Below are positions 50,837-62,933 of a DNA stretch of 64,000 bases, in pieces (within the stretch, counting starts at the first letter, position 1; each line of letters starts with the position of its first letter). Made by a program: the position numbers and the translations under genes. The notes below the pieces were generated by a model, which worked only from the letters and a program-made list of their open reading frames with translations, was not told the DNA's origin and did not search any database. Origin of the DNA: Styela clava (Eukaryota > Chordata > Ascidiacea > Stolidobranchia > Styelidae). The stretch lies in the NCBI RefSeq assembly GCF_964204865.1, contig NC_135263.1, positions 17,219,426-17,283,425 on the forward strand, written 5' to 3'.

Positions 50837-52396
50837 TCATGTCACTTTGATTTTTTCCCGTTTATTTTCTTGAATCCTGACTACTGTAGTTTTACTTTTA
50901 TGAATACATCTCCATCCAGATCTGTCGTAAAATACTCTGCAAAGTTCATCAGGAAGGCATGGTTGCATATCACAGAAACGACCAAATTGAAGAACATAGG
51001 CTGTTGGTGAAAAAAATTGCATTAGTGTTTCGCTCTTTTACTAGCAGAAGCTATTGCGGCATAAATCATCAACGGCATAAATTGGACTCAAGTATCGGAT
51101 TTGCAACGCAAAGGGATTGGGATTACTCGCTCATACCAGATTAAACTAAAGTAAAAACTTATATTAAATAAAACGATGCAATAATTATGTATTCCACCTG
51201 ATACGCATGCAGGTTTTCCTCTATTCGTTCCAGCAACTTTGCCGTTTTTGCATAAACATTTCACTGTCTGCTTCTCATTTGTTACTAACAATTTATTATC
51301 AACAGATTCTATCGCTGATTTGTTCACATGCTCGATTACTTCGCAACTTTCGATCAGAACTGAAAAACATAAAATAATTTGATATATATATAGGGTAACC
51401 CCCGAACCCATAAATTGCCCAATTACTTCTACAAAAAAGAAGAACACTCGAACTCCTGTTTGTGCATGACTGTATGCGGAAGATTAAGGAATCTAGGATG
51501 TTTTGCACAAAAGTTATGTTCTCTCCCGATTATGTGCCAAATCACCTCCCAGGTCGAGGCTTTGGAATGGCTTGCATCCGTCGCACAAAATCGTCCATCA
51601 TTCACACGCACTCCTCTGTGAGTATTTATTTTTATTTTCGCGGCAATTGCTACAGTTTTGAGTTCACCAATTATTTAAGGAATGTTCTGATACACATTGT
51701 TCTTAGCAAATTCCCACAGATAGAAAATAGAAGGGGATTCAAGTCCAATGAATGATGTGCCTTCCCTACGTCAAACTTCGTGCTGATAAGCCTTTCCTGA
51801 AATCGCTTTCTAGGTCAGTCAAGAGCGTGAAGTTATATGAGGGGGGTCACCCGTCTTGCTGGATAACTAATCATCCCAATCAATCCCTCTGCGTCGCCCA
51901 AATGATGATCAGCACTTTCTCACCACCGTCACATAATTTTCCATATTCACGGCTTGATTTACATATTCAAACCAATACGAACCATTTATGTTGGAAATAT
52001 GTTTGGAAATAACTATCCATGCTGCGCAATTTACTAATCGTAACGTTCTCTGTAAGATTTTCTTCGGAGGTTTTGTGGCCATCAATATTTTTGCAATAAT
52101 TTTGTGCAGCGGATACAAGCTTGTCGCCGAGGCCGAGGATATCATTTGGATCATAATTTAGAGAAAACATGACTTTTTGTGCAAAGCGTCCTAGACTACT
52201 GAACTTTTCGGGGATAATCAAACATAAACAGAGTTAAGCGTAAACAAAATCTAAAATTTTTGTAGGAGTAATTACCTCTTTTTGATATTGGGTCCAATTT
52301 CAAAAGGCACAGTGTTGATAACGTCGCAAACACCAGTACGATAAATAAAACGAATCGACGATTCGACGACAATGGTAGAAGAGCAAATGGTCTCAT
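50837..52396 (-). CDS. TAFA (FAM19A)-like secreted chemokine-like protein, 4 exons, 200 aa
   Basis: Minus-strand exons: 52396-52276, 52190-52035, 51359-51198, 51000-50837 (stop TGA). All introns are phase 1, and 121+156+162+164 = 603 nt. Residues 14-33 are a hydrophobic signal peptide or anchor (RFVLFIVLVFATLSTLCLL), followed by KR. Exon 2 (42-92) is a linker with two N-glycosylation sites (NLT, NVT). The TAFA domain spans about 97-188: SCEV (C98), QTVKCLCKNGKVAGTNRGKP (C127, C129), AC (C144), FCDMQPCLPDELC (C156, C161, C167), RSGWRC (C178), then KTT. The KCxC..G.VAGT.R..P.CV and C.M.PC...E.C.....GW.C patterns define the TAFA family. The CC pair of TAFA1-4 is missing, as in TAFA5, leaving eight domain cysteines. 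Vertebrate TAFA proteins are neural secreted ligands; function here is inferred only. The exon 2 acceptor (several AGs nearby) and exon 3 donor (GTGGAA) are the weakest junctions. Confidence 0.82.
51483..51602 (+). pseudogene. Inverted, decayed copy of exon 2 of the TAFA-like gene, in its own intron 2
   Basis: The + strand here (TCTAGGATGTTTTGCACAAA, GTTATGTTCTCTC, GATTATGTGCCAAATCA, GTCGCACAAAAT) aligns over about 115 nt with the minus-strand exon 2 read from 52195. The copy includes the CTAG acceptor region. In the + direction the copied frame is altered, so it is unlikely to be an exon. Confidence 0.75.
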
Positions 52397-55300
52397 TATA
52401 AATATTCTATGATAAAATTTATATGTTTAACTGTGAAAATAATGCGATTATTAACATGAATAGCCATATATTTTGCAATTAGAATATTACAGTTATTACA
52501 ATGTTTTAATTACTCAATTGTCTCAATTGACGTGTACGACGCTCCAACCTTGTCACAAGCTAATTCGTTTTCTTTTTTTTAACTTGAATTGTGTCAAATC
52601 ACCTGCTATCTTCCAACATATATATCTATATAAAGGATAAACCTGTTTGAAACTCGCAACACAAACGTTGGCTATGATTAAATGTGGTCATTGAGTACGT
52701 AGCAGATAATGTAGTTACGTGAACACAACACAATCAATTTTGAAAGTCTATATTTTAACATTCTACACTCAAATTCTTCATTCTGACGCCATTTTTGTCC
52801 TATGAGTTATTATATACTTTTGTAAAAGTGGAAATACAAAAAACAATAAATTTTCAATTTTGAAACTTGCAAACGGGTAAATGATATAATTAAAGTTCAA
52901 ACCCTTTTTGGTGCATGAGCGAGCTCCTGTCACTTCTGTCAGTATTCGAGACAGCGCCAGAGAGCTTGAACTGAACTTAACTGCAAATGCATGGTTTGCA
53001 TGCTTTATTTTGACAAACAATAACACAATTAAAAAATAGAAAGACAATTTCTGAACGTATTTTCAATGAAACCAACATTAAATGAGCTTGTAGTCATTGT
53101 CGCCGACTCAGGTAACTGGGTCTACTAATACAAAACGAATTATCAGATTAATTATTAAATTGTTTATTTCGATTTTGAGAGAGAAGTGATATACATGTCG
53201 ACGGTCAGCGAGTTTTTTCCGGATGAACACAATGACTACAAGCTCATTTAATGTTGGAAATAAGGCAGTCGGCGCAGGACCTAGAAGTGTTAGCAAGTGG
53301 CAATGAAAAGCCAGCTACTGGTGCGAACATTTTTAGTTTATTTATACCGCAAAAGCAGTTTATATTCCCAAGTTTATATTTTCAATGATTTATTCTATTG
53401 GGACAGGCACACGTTACAGATACGAGTACATCATTTATTTTAATTATTCACGTCAAAGTAATGTAAAGTGTCCGTTTACGTCAAAACACTCTATTTTGCG
53501 ACCAGAAACACGAAGGGTACATTACACGGGTGACAATGTGTAAATTTAGGTCTGTAATTGGTGAAGTCCTGGGATCATTTTGAATCGTTTTACGTCGATT
53601 TCTGCCTCAAAAGTTTTGAATAATTTATGTTAGCATGCATGTGATTGCGCGCCATACCGATCGTTTACAGGAGTTTTCGGATGTCGAATATATATTGTTT
53701 TCCTTTCTAAGGCGAAGTAATGGAAGTAGAACACAAAACACATTTCAGTCTGTATTATTTACTCAATTCTTTCGTTTGAATACCTTAAATATTCAATCAA
53801 TCAAAAAAGGGGCAGGCTTTTGGCAGGTGATCTCACAATTATTGTATTCTTTTTCAGCGCATTGGAAACAGTTATATTTTGTAAGAGATGACATTATTTC
53901 CGAAAACTAATAACAGTGAAAAATTCCTGCGTGCCTGCCTTTATGATCATTATTTTTACCATAGTAGGAAACACCGAAATAAGATGAACAGGCATACGTC
54001 AGTATACACAATCTCAATTATAGCTAACACAGAAATCGGCGGAAGGAGGTTGGCACATTCGGAACCCATTTGAAAGCGGTTGGTGAGGACATGAGCACAT
54101 TATAATATACAAAATTATTTGGTTTAATTAAATATAGGCTTTTTGCTTATTTCATTTTTCATATTGTGAACATGATGATGAGAACTAAATATGAAAAAGT
54201 TGAAATGGGCTTGATCACCCGATTTGGAATGATGGATGTTGTAAAATTGAATAAACCGAGGTAAAAAATTTGGTTATTGTCAAAGAGAAAAGCTGATTAT
54301 CATTTAGTTCGTTTCTTTGATAAAATCGACTGCCGCACTCCCTAGATAATGCAGCTAAGTTGCAAAATCGATTAGGTAATCTGGCGTCAGGTGGATGCAT
54401 ATTACACGATTAAAATTGGATTACCGTTGTTTGTATTGCAGACAAGGGCATCGCATCTTCAGCTTTCGGAATGAACCGATGATAAAGTTACCTCGACAAG
54501 AAATTTTTTGCTATACATATATTTAACGGAACATTTGTCGAGGTCGAAACACGAACCGGAGTCAGCATAATTGGAGTCACGTGGCGCTTGGAAATAAGAC
54601 GAAATAAATTGGCCGGGATATCAATTCATATAAGTAATACTCTATTTAGCAAAAAAAAAAATAACTACTCAATTTGATTAACCAACGACATCATAGGATT
54701 CTAAATACAATTTCCTAAATTAATTCTTGGACATTCTGCGTATAGGCCACTTGGTTGTAGCATCTTCAAAAAAATTGTCGCTGAATAAAAATCAGTTTAA
54801 CGCGCTAATACCGCTTGTTTTAGGCTTTAGGCAAAATAGGCCGATTTTGACGTGAATTAATTTCGAATACTATATCCATCTTTTTTATACTTTTTTTTCA
54901 TAAATTTTTCGCAACTAATTTAAAATATTTTTTTGTGATAATCCGTTTTGCAAAAATTATCAGAAGGCTATATATATCATATTCCCTTCACTCTTTATAG
55001 CAATGAAATTTTGAAAACGCTGTTGATTGAAGTAAACGTGAATTTAAACATTTTCCATTAGATGATCAACTTTCAAAAGAAGCCATTGTGAGCGAGATAC
55101 GCTAAATATTACTAAGATTCGATTTGACTATGTTGAGGAAGTCACTACCAAGTTAATTTCTATTTACTTTCGCCTATTCAGTCTTCTGAATTCCTTAAAA
55201 ATTCACTTTTTCAACTACTTCTAGAATCTCTAAATTCGCGTATTGCATACTGTATTACGGTGATGCTGAACTAACTTCCCGTGAAATGCAAGAGTTACGA

Positions 55301-58189
55301 GTCGATCATCGGAGATTGTTTTTGGCTATAATGGTTTTCCACAGTGGAATTACCCACAGAAAATTACGTTGTTTTTTGGCGCTGTCATGTCTTTCGTAAG
55401 CCTTCCATCCAATTTCTACAAATACCTATAAGCCAGTTAGACGGATTTATGTCATCCAACGACGCAAATATGCACTTAGTATATTTGAAAATAAGCTGAC
55501 CTATCATACTCGACTTTCACAGATTAAGTGTGGAATATTGACTTCTGGTGACACCTATTTCTGCTCAGTATGGGCCTCCTTTGACTGGCACACAAATCGA
55601 ACAAGTAGAACACCACAATCGGTGGAAGCAGATACTTCTTCCATATCGATGCTCGTCTAGGAAAACAGACTACAAGACGAATATTTCGGACTGTGTAATG
55701 GCGGTATGAACGTCTTCATCAAAGCGGTCGATAGTAAGTACTTTTTCGCTAATCAATTTTACGGCAATCATTTAAAACATCACTCATTGTCGGTATATTT
55801 ACTCAAAAGATACACACATTCGTCAAAGTAATTTTCTATGCTTCTTCTCTCCGAATTATGGCTAATCCAGGCGTTATGGCTTAATTCAAAAGTAATTTGA
55901 TCGGGAACGAAGGGCGATCATGAAACATGCGGTACCTCAATTGTATCGATTTTAAATCGCGAAATCTTATTAAAACGTGTGCCAATGTCTTACCTCTTGT
56001 TCGTTTAGTTGTACTTCATTTTAGTGAAAGCCGCGGAGTGCGGGCGAATGTTTTTAATTTACACAACGGATAAATGAAGTCGAATTGCAAAATTATTTTT
56101 ATAAACGCAAACGTTTCGAATTGACGTCAATAGCGCGATTACTGTATTTCGCCACAATAACATTTTATAAGCGTTTGGGGAAGTGAACAAGAATTAATTG
56201 TTTTTTCTTTTCTAACAAACCCACATTTTGTGCATTGCCGAATAAGGGTAATAAATTTCTCGATAATCGGTAGTTTTAAGATTTTATTTGGGAGAATATT
56301 TAAATTGACAGTGTCATACTATAATTCCTCGCAACTTTCCGAGATTTCATCAACAAATAACTTTTTTTTTTAATTAAAGTTATAGATGATAGTTGTGACA
56401 GACATAAGCACAAGAATTTATTACATTTTTTTTTTCACTAAAAAACAATATTATGATCACATTAATACATCGAATCGCGTTTTCAAATACATAATTTGAT
56501 TGGTGAAAATGTGAAAGTGACGAAAGGCGCGTCCTTATGTCTTTTTTAGATAGATAACTCCAGTTCGAGTTCAATCACAATATCTCCTATAATTTCCCGC
56601 TGTATTCCCAACCACGACTTTGAATAACCTCTTTTTCATTTATTATCCCGTCGCAAAAATAAAAATAGGTCAATCCGGAAATCAGTATTAAATTATAGAA
56701 TTGATTTAACTTCCACTTGAAATTTCCAGCGTCAAAACTCATTTTAAAATATAAAATCCCCATTGCTTTAAAAGCTGTCCGATGGCAACAAAATAATCTG
56801 AATTTTGATCAGCAGAAGTCGCCGCCCCATTATCATTTACCTTTTAATTAAATGTAATCCGCAATCACATCTTCGCCACCATTAGTGTAATTTGAGGTTG
56901 GTGAAATGGACGATTAATTTTCAATCTAATCAAGAGCAGTCTCTTCATCCGATATGCTGGCTTAGTCTAGCAATTTATTATTTGAAAATGCCTTTTAGAG
57001 CGTTAGGATATAAGCAAAAAAGGTAAGCTCCAAATAGCAAATCATTGATGCATCATGCATAGTCAAGCATGGGCTTAGCGTGAAAGTGATCCGCACACCA
57101 CTTCGTGAACGCGACAATACTGGCACGGTGAGGTGATCTCTTGACAGGTGTCTCCTATGCGCACGGAAATCGAAATAAAATTGCGCTAGCCATGTCAAAC
57201 TCGATTTACTTGCTGTGTTTGTGATGCAAGTTGCACCATTACTCCTTATTTTGGTTGGCCATACATAGCAATAATGTCGGTCAATTATACCAAAATACAA
57301 TGTGGCGTCCCACTCAGTTCCTGATTTAATAACATCAAACTTGACTTTCTGTGTACTTTACCTCACGAGAAACGAAACGAACATTAAATGACGTGTATGA
57401 CCCCAAATTTGGTTGTTGGAGGTTGAGGTCGACCTGGTGGATCGAATGTCAATCTAGATTAACCTCGAGTAACATTTTGGTCGCTGCTGGTAAACTTATA
57501 AATCATTAATATATAAAACACAAATAAAGTGCTAAAACAGTCGGTACCCAAGTCGACTGAAGCTCAAGAAACCAGATATATAAAAGTCGAATTGGTATAA
57601 TCACTCCTGGTGCATCGAGGTGAATTCACGAAAGAAATCTGGCGTCCACAAAAAAGTTTTCATGTCACTAATTCTGATATATGTGCCTAAAAAGTACGAG
57701 TGGATCACAATTTTCAATGACTCGCGGCGTTGAATCTACCACAAGTCGATACGTGGGTAAATCTAAATTTAGTAATGTGTATCTATTACAGCCGTCAGCT
57801 GTTTAATAAAGTAAACAACCGTATAAATATTGAAAAATATATCTTTCAAAGAACTATCGAGCAGAATCAAATTCTCATCACTGGCTAACATAATAGCACT
57901 CTAAAGCTCATGAAAACTCTTTACTGGGGACTATGAAGACTAAATATGAGCAAATTCTCCTTAAGGGAATGCTACGTCCAGGGGATGTGGAAACAGAGTC
58001 CAGTGTAGCCGATAGAACGAATCAGTCGCTCCAGAATACGTTACGCAGATATCAAAGCTTTTAACTTTACAATCTCAAGTATGGCAAGCTAGATAGATGA
58101 TGAACAGTCGGTGGTGGCTTATAGAGACACTAAACAATAATATTTTGACAATAGAAAGTCTTCATTTATTTCGTTTGCGATTGGTAATA
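52397..58189. other. Long stretch without a recognisable gene
   Basis: It includes the presumed promoter of the TAFA-like gene next to 52396. The remaining open stretches (for example 52778-53047, 53635-54073, 56995-57300) have no domains, and I found no phase-consistent exon chain. One perfect inverted repeat lies at 53072-53257. Confidence 0.5.
53072..53257. repeat. Perfect 29-bp inverted repeat, 128-bp spacer
   Basis: 53072-53100 (CCAACATTAAATGAGCTTGT then AGTCATTGT) is exactly complementary to 53229-53257. CGCCGACT-like sequence also occurs just inside the left arm and, inverted, just beyond the right arm. Confidence 0.93.
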
Positions 58190-58197
58190 ATCTATAC

Positions 58198-58373
58198 CAG
58201 GGGTGTGCAACCTTTATTATAGGAGGGTCAGTACAACGAACTGGTTGAAACGCAAAGTATGTCATAGTCACAGATAATAGATTAGACGTAGGTATAGGCT
58301 TTGCAACGCAAAGGAATTGGAGGCACCATTCTTCTTTGGCACTTCTCCACGGACCGCACTTTGCACACCCCTG
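58198..58373. mobile_element. hAT-like MITE, CAGGGGTGTGCAACC family, perfect 8-bp duplication
   Basis: 176 bp, beginning CAGGGGTGTGCAACCT and ending GCACACCCCTG, flanked by ATCTATAC at 58190-58197 and 58374-58381. It shares internal TTTGCAACGCAAAGG with the longer copy at 44810. Confidence 0.94.
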
Positions 58374-58888
58374 ATCTATACTACATACATTACTCCGTTG
58401 CAAGGTCGCGAGTTACAAGACACTCTTACGAAGGCATTGCTTCATAGAAAGAAAATTACACCACACAAAGTTTGCATTGTCATTGGCTATATTTAATTCC
58501 GCATCAGTATATTTGCTTTATTAAATAAACTTAGTCAATAAATTGACTAAATTATGAAATCACTTTACAAAACGAAAACTACACTTAAAATACAAAAACT
58601 AACAAAATTGCGTTGTTATTTTCGTCTGCGCATACATTATAGGAATGTTGTTTAATAACCTGGCACAACGACAGTATATCACAAAGCTAGAAAGTGAAAT
58701 TATTATTGCATATAATAATATAATGAATTAAAATTGCCCTTATTTTATATGCCGTTATTACATAGTACAGAAAACTGGTGGGTGATTTCTGAAAGAAAAA
58801 TTTTCTGTTCTGAAAAAGGAATATATGACAATGGTATCCCCATTCTAGCTTTCTAAATTATCTACCCGTCCAAAATCCTAGAATCACC

Positions 58889-58957
58889 TAACCAAGCTTG
58901 GCCCATTGATGAATCGCGCCGTCAAGGCGCGATCCATCGATGGTCCAGGCTTGGTTA
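58889..58957. repeat. Hairpin with 32-bp arms and 5-nt loop
   Basis: Left arm 58889-58920 (TAACCAAGCTTGG...AATCGCGCC), loop GTCAA, right arm 58926-58957. The arms match at 28 of 32 positions, and two of the mismatches would be G-U pairs in RNA. The stem is clearly richer in GC than its surroundings. It may be a small palindromic mobile element or a transcribed hairpin. Confidence 0.88.
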
Positions 58958-61018
58958 AACATACTTTTTAAATTTAGTCAAACTAAGATTATTTTTCTGA
59001 AATTGGGAAAAAAGAATTTTCAAGATAAAAATCATAATTACGATAAAATTAATTAGGTGCAGGAGATAAATTTTTAGATAGTTTTCAAGCAAAAAAAGGT
59101 AATTAAATATAGATAAAGTAAAACAAAATAAAGTGATAATATGCCCCTTTAATTAAGTATCTGAAAGATATACAGTCCTGTGAATGTTTAAAAAAAAAAC
59201 GTTCAGAAATATGAGAAATTAATTCACTTTTTAATTTTGCTTCTCAAAAATAAAAATTGTAAGGCAATGACACGAATAAAGTTTTCTCCGTTATCATATT
59301 TTATGAAAACTTTTTGGAATGTATATTTATTTTTAGCATCGGAATAGCTAAATATTGTAAGATTGGCAAAGAAATATTGAATATTAATTCACGCTGATTT
59401 GGCAAATGTAGGCGAGTTCAGAAAAACATTTGACCTTACATTGTTATGAGGTATTACATTCCGAGAATATTGTTTTGCTTATAATTTTTTCTTATTATGA
59501 AAGTTTTTATAAATAAATGGAAAATTGATCAGGATAGGTGTGAGCAGTTCAGAATTTAAATTACATATTACAAGACTGAAATAGTATAAGCTTATGTACT
59601 TGGCATTCACATTTCACAATTTGAATAATTTTTCAGAGATCAAGCTTGGAACGCATAGCATTCATTTATGGCCTGATTAAAACCATGGATAAGTTTCAAC
59701 ATAGTAACAGTTTGATTTAAAAGACTGCAAAAGTTACTGTTTGATGTTCTCAAAATATTGTTAAATCGATCAACAATGCTGTGTCATAAAGATAAGACCT
59801 TATAGGAACACCAATGCATGCGCAAAAATATTCAATAAAGAAGAAAAAAATATATAAGTACATAATTCTATATCAGGAACTTAGTATTTGTATAGTACAT
59901 TTTTTTGCTTCTCAAAACTTGTAAGAAAAAATAAGTTAAAACAAGATAAGCTACGTGACTATATATACTGCACTTTTGTTTTACTTACTAAATTGTTGGT
60001 TTATTTTTTCATGAAAAATTTACTAAAGGTTACGAGCCGTAAAAAAGCAGAAAAACTTCTGATATATAGGAGAGAAGTTACTTCTAGATCTATTAGTCAT
60101 TTGACGACTTATATTTAAACATTGTATATTTTGAATAAGGACCCTTGTGTTTTTAATATTACCGTATATCAAATCAGAGGTTCGACATTTCAGAAATTTG
60201 AAAAAAGACTTATCATGGTACATTTCCAGAGAATAACCGAAAAAAAATCCGATAAATGTACAATATTAATCTAAAACTTGCTCAAAAGTAAGAAAACTCA
60301 CTGGATAATACATTTTGAGAATGAAGCCTGAAATGTTCAAAAACATAAGCCATGTACTTTCAAAAAAATTCAGATATCAGCTAACACAAGCCAGAATTAT
60401 TAATTTAGTACGATGATCAAGATTTGCTCATCTAGATATCCAGTTCTGCTCATTTGTGGGATAAGATAGAACAATAGTAGTTCTGACCAACATACGACAA
60501 TTTTACATCTGAAATTTCAAATCGCTTTTTTCAATAAAGCATTAAGAAAATGAAAATGCTTCATAAATCAAAATATAAAACGAAAGGCACTATCGGATGT
60601 TCATAATATCAAAAACATTAAGACAACTAACATGGTAACAAGCTGATAATCAAAAAATATAAAAAAAGGTCAGATGTAATAATCAAATCTTGGCTGACAG
60701 ATATCTAAAAGTGTCTTTCTTCAAAAAGTCGATTCAAGGCACTAAGTCGTCTGTTTTTCAAATAGCCACCATAAAAAATTTAAAAAGGTATATAGTATTA
60801 ACACAAAATGTATTCTAGCAAAAAAGCATAAAAAGGTCTACTTAAGATTTTACGATATTAGTGAGAAAAGGCCACTAAACAACATGAAATTTGCTTTAAT
60901 TTCACAGAATATCAAGCTTCAAGAAAAAAAAATAGCACTGAAATAGTTTTTCATAATGTACTACATACAGTAAATTGAAGAATTTCCAAAAATTTAAATA
61001 AGAACGAAGCCCAAGTCG
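58958..61018. other. 3' flank of the minus-strand P4-ATPase gene, no gene seen
   Basis: Very AT-rich sequence with frequent stops. It probably contains the 3' UTR of the gene ending at 61019. No RNA gene or repeat family recognised. Confidence 0.5.
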
Positions 61019-62564
61019 CTATGCCACAGTGTGGTACAGGTTACTTTCATCTTCTTGATGAGAAGATATATTTGTCGAACTTCCAGCGGCCATATTAGGA
61101 AGCTGGCTTATCAGCAACTGGGCATGGTAATCGTCTACAGTGTTATTAGAGCTAACATATATTTTAGACGGCATAGTCGTTTCTGTAGTTGGTCTTGAAG
61201 CATGCTTTCTTAGATTAATAGAAGTTATAGATGTCTGACTTCCACTTTCTATAGACACAGTGTCTACAACCGGTGGCATGCCTTCATGCGAAGTAATTTC
61301 TTCATCTTCGACATAATTGTAGGTAGATGTCAAATGTGCATCGCTTCTAAAGTGTGCATGTAATGTTGGTGTCGATGATATCGGTGGCGCTACAACATTT
61401 TCGGAAGAAAAATTTGCTGCCAATGTGGGGGGAGTTTCTCCTGTTTCAGGTTCCTTCAAAGCCTGGGAATTATCATCAACTTCAACATCGGAATCAGGTA
61501 CGTGCCTAGCATGATCTTCTACATATGCTGGATTAGTCAACCCGTGGGTGACATTGGAAGCTGAAGAAATACCTGAAATTTCTTGAGGTGTTGTAGGCTG
61601 TATTTCACCATCTATAATTTTTCCGTTATTTTGATTAGCATTTTGCGGTGGAATCTCCTGATATAACGCGTCACCATTACTGGAAAAGGGATAACGAAGA
61701 GCATCAACTGCGTTTGAATGGTTCTCATCATACGTTCCGTTCTGATACGTGCTAGAGCTGCTATCTCCAGAGTTTCCATTCATAGATGTGGTTGCTGTAG
61801 AGTTTGGCGATGGGACAACTTTTTTCTTCGCTAATTTCTCCCACACCCTTTCTCTTTGACATTCTGTGGGCCACAGTGAAGACTGTAAGCTTCTGATGAT
61901 ATATCTATTTAAAAGTAAGAAGAAAGGTTTATTATGTTCTGTATGATAACTTACTTTGAGCACAGATGTACATTTTTGCTATTTCACTATATACTACATA
62001 GCCAATTATATGTTTGATTGTGAATATGAAGTTCATTACATCTCAACATGAATAATGGTGAAAATTTCATCATCGCAAGGGAAGCAACGCAGTCAGCGCA
62101 GTAAGCACAGTCATTACCACATTTTTTGATAAATACCCAATGCAACAATACAGTATGAGTGTAATGAAAAATGTGTTGCATAAAAATATTGTTCAACATT
62201 TTTTTAAATGGAATTCAAACTTAAAGCAATTTCTTACACTCGACCCATGGTTGAAAGCTTAAATTTCGCCACAATTTACCATTGTAATTTATATAATCTG
62301 GTGATTAAATTTGGACAGAAAAAAAAATTCATGAAAATTGTTTTTTTACTTTAATGTGAAACAAACACAGACATACCTTGGTAACACGGCTACAGCGGTA
62401 GCAAGCATGACCGAAAACCAAAAATTGGTCGTTGTAACGAGAGTTTCCATAATCCAGTATGGATTGGACGGAGGAAAACAATAAGGACACAGAGAATTGT
62501 AAACAAGAGAAAACGCAAAAAACAGAATGATGCTGAACAATTGTCCTGCCCAATGAATCCATGT
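61019..62564 (-). CDS. P4-type ATPase (phospholipid flippase), ATP10-like, C-terminal two exons (partial)
   Basis: Minus-strand exons: 62564-62377 (phase 0 start, 188 nt) and 61904-61019 (886 nt, stop TAG). The join gives AG|A, an Arg codon. The first exon has two membrane segments: WIHWAGQLFSIILFFAFSLV and, after CFPPSNPYW, TNFWFSVMLATAVAVLPR. The sequence LPRYIIRSLQSSLWPTECQ matches the end of P4-ATPase transmembrane 10 and the proximal tail, best like the class V (ATP10) group in my memory. About 280 residues of Ser/Thr/Asn-rich, low-order cytoplasmic tail follow, ending NLYHTVA. The family moves phospholipids to the cytosolic leaflet, usually with a CDC50 partner. The catalytic DKTG part lies in upstream exons not seen here. 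The subfamily is less certain than the superfamily. Confidence 0.75.
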
Positions 62565-62679
62565 CTGAAAGGAAATAAATATATCATTATTTGAAGTTTT
62601 AATTGTGGTGACCTAATAGCAGAGACATAAAAATAATTTTTAAAGCTCACATATAAGCCAAGTTTAAAACTCAAAAAAA

Positions 62680-62722
62680 AAAGTTGCGTAACTAAGGGGT
62701 CGGCTTATACACGCATAACACG
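62680..62722 (+). repeat. Possible DNA-transposon end (GGGGTCGGCTTATA motif)
   Basis: GCGTAACTAAGGGGTCGGCTTATACACG resembles terminal sequences of dispersed DNA elements. Only one end is visible and no partner or target duplication was found. Confidence 0.3.
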
Positions 62723-62933
62723 TTGGAGTTTGACAGCGATAGTGAGGATGAATTTAAAGGATTTTGAGACACATCTTACCGTAATTAATAAAAATAAAAC
62801 ATAACAATAATGGTTATCATTTCCATCAATTCTCTTCTGGAACCATTTAGGTGTGTACAGCGTGTTACGATTTGTAGGGTTGGCTCATATGTGAATTTTT
62901 ATAAATTCACCGTTTTAGGTGGTCTGCTTACTA

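Noticed and set aside
56995..57300. 101-residue minus-strand frame near 57.1 kb
   Set aside because: No domain, no splice partners in phase, and composition unlike the real exons in the window.
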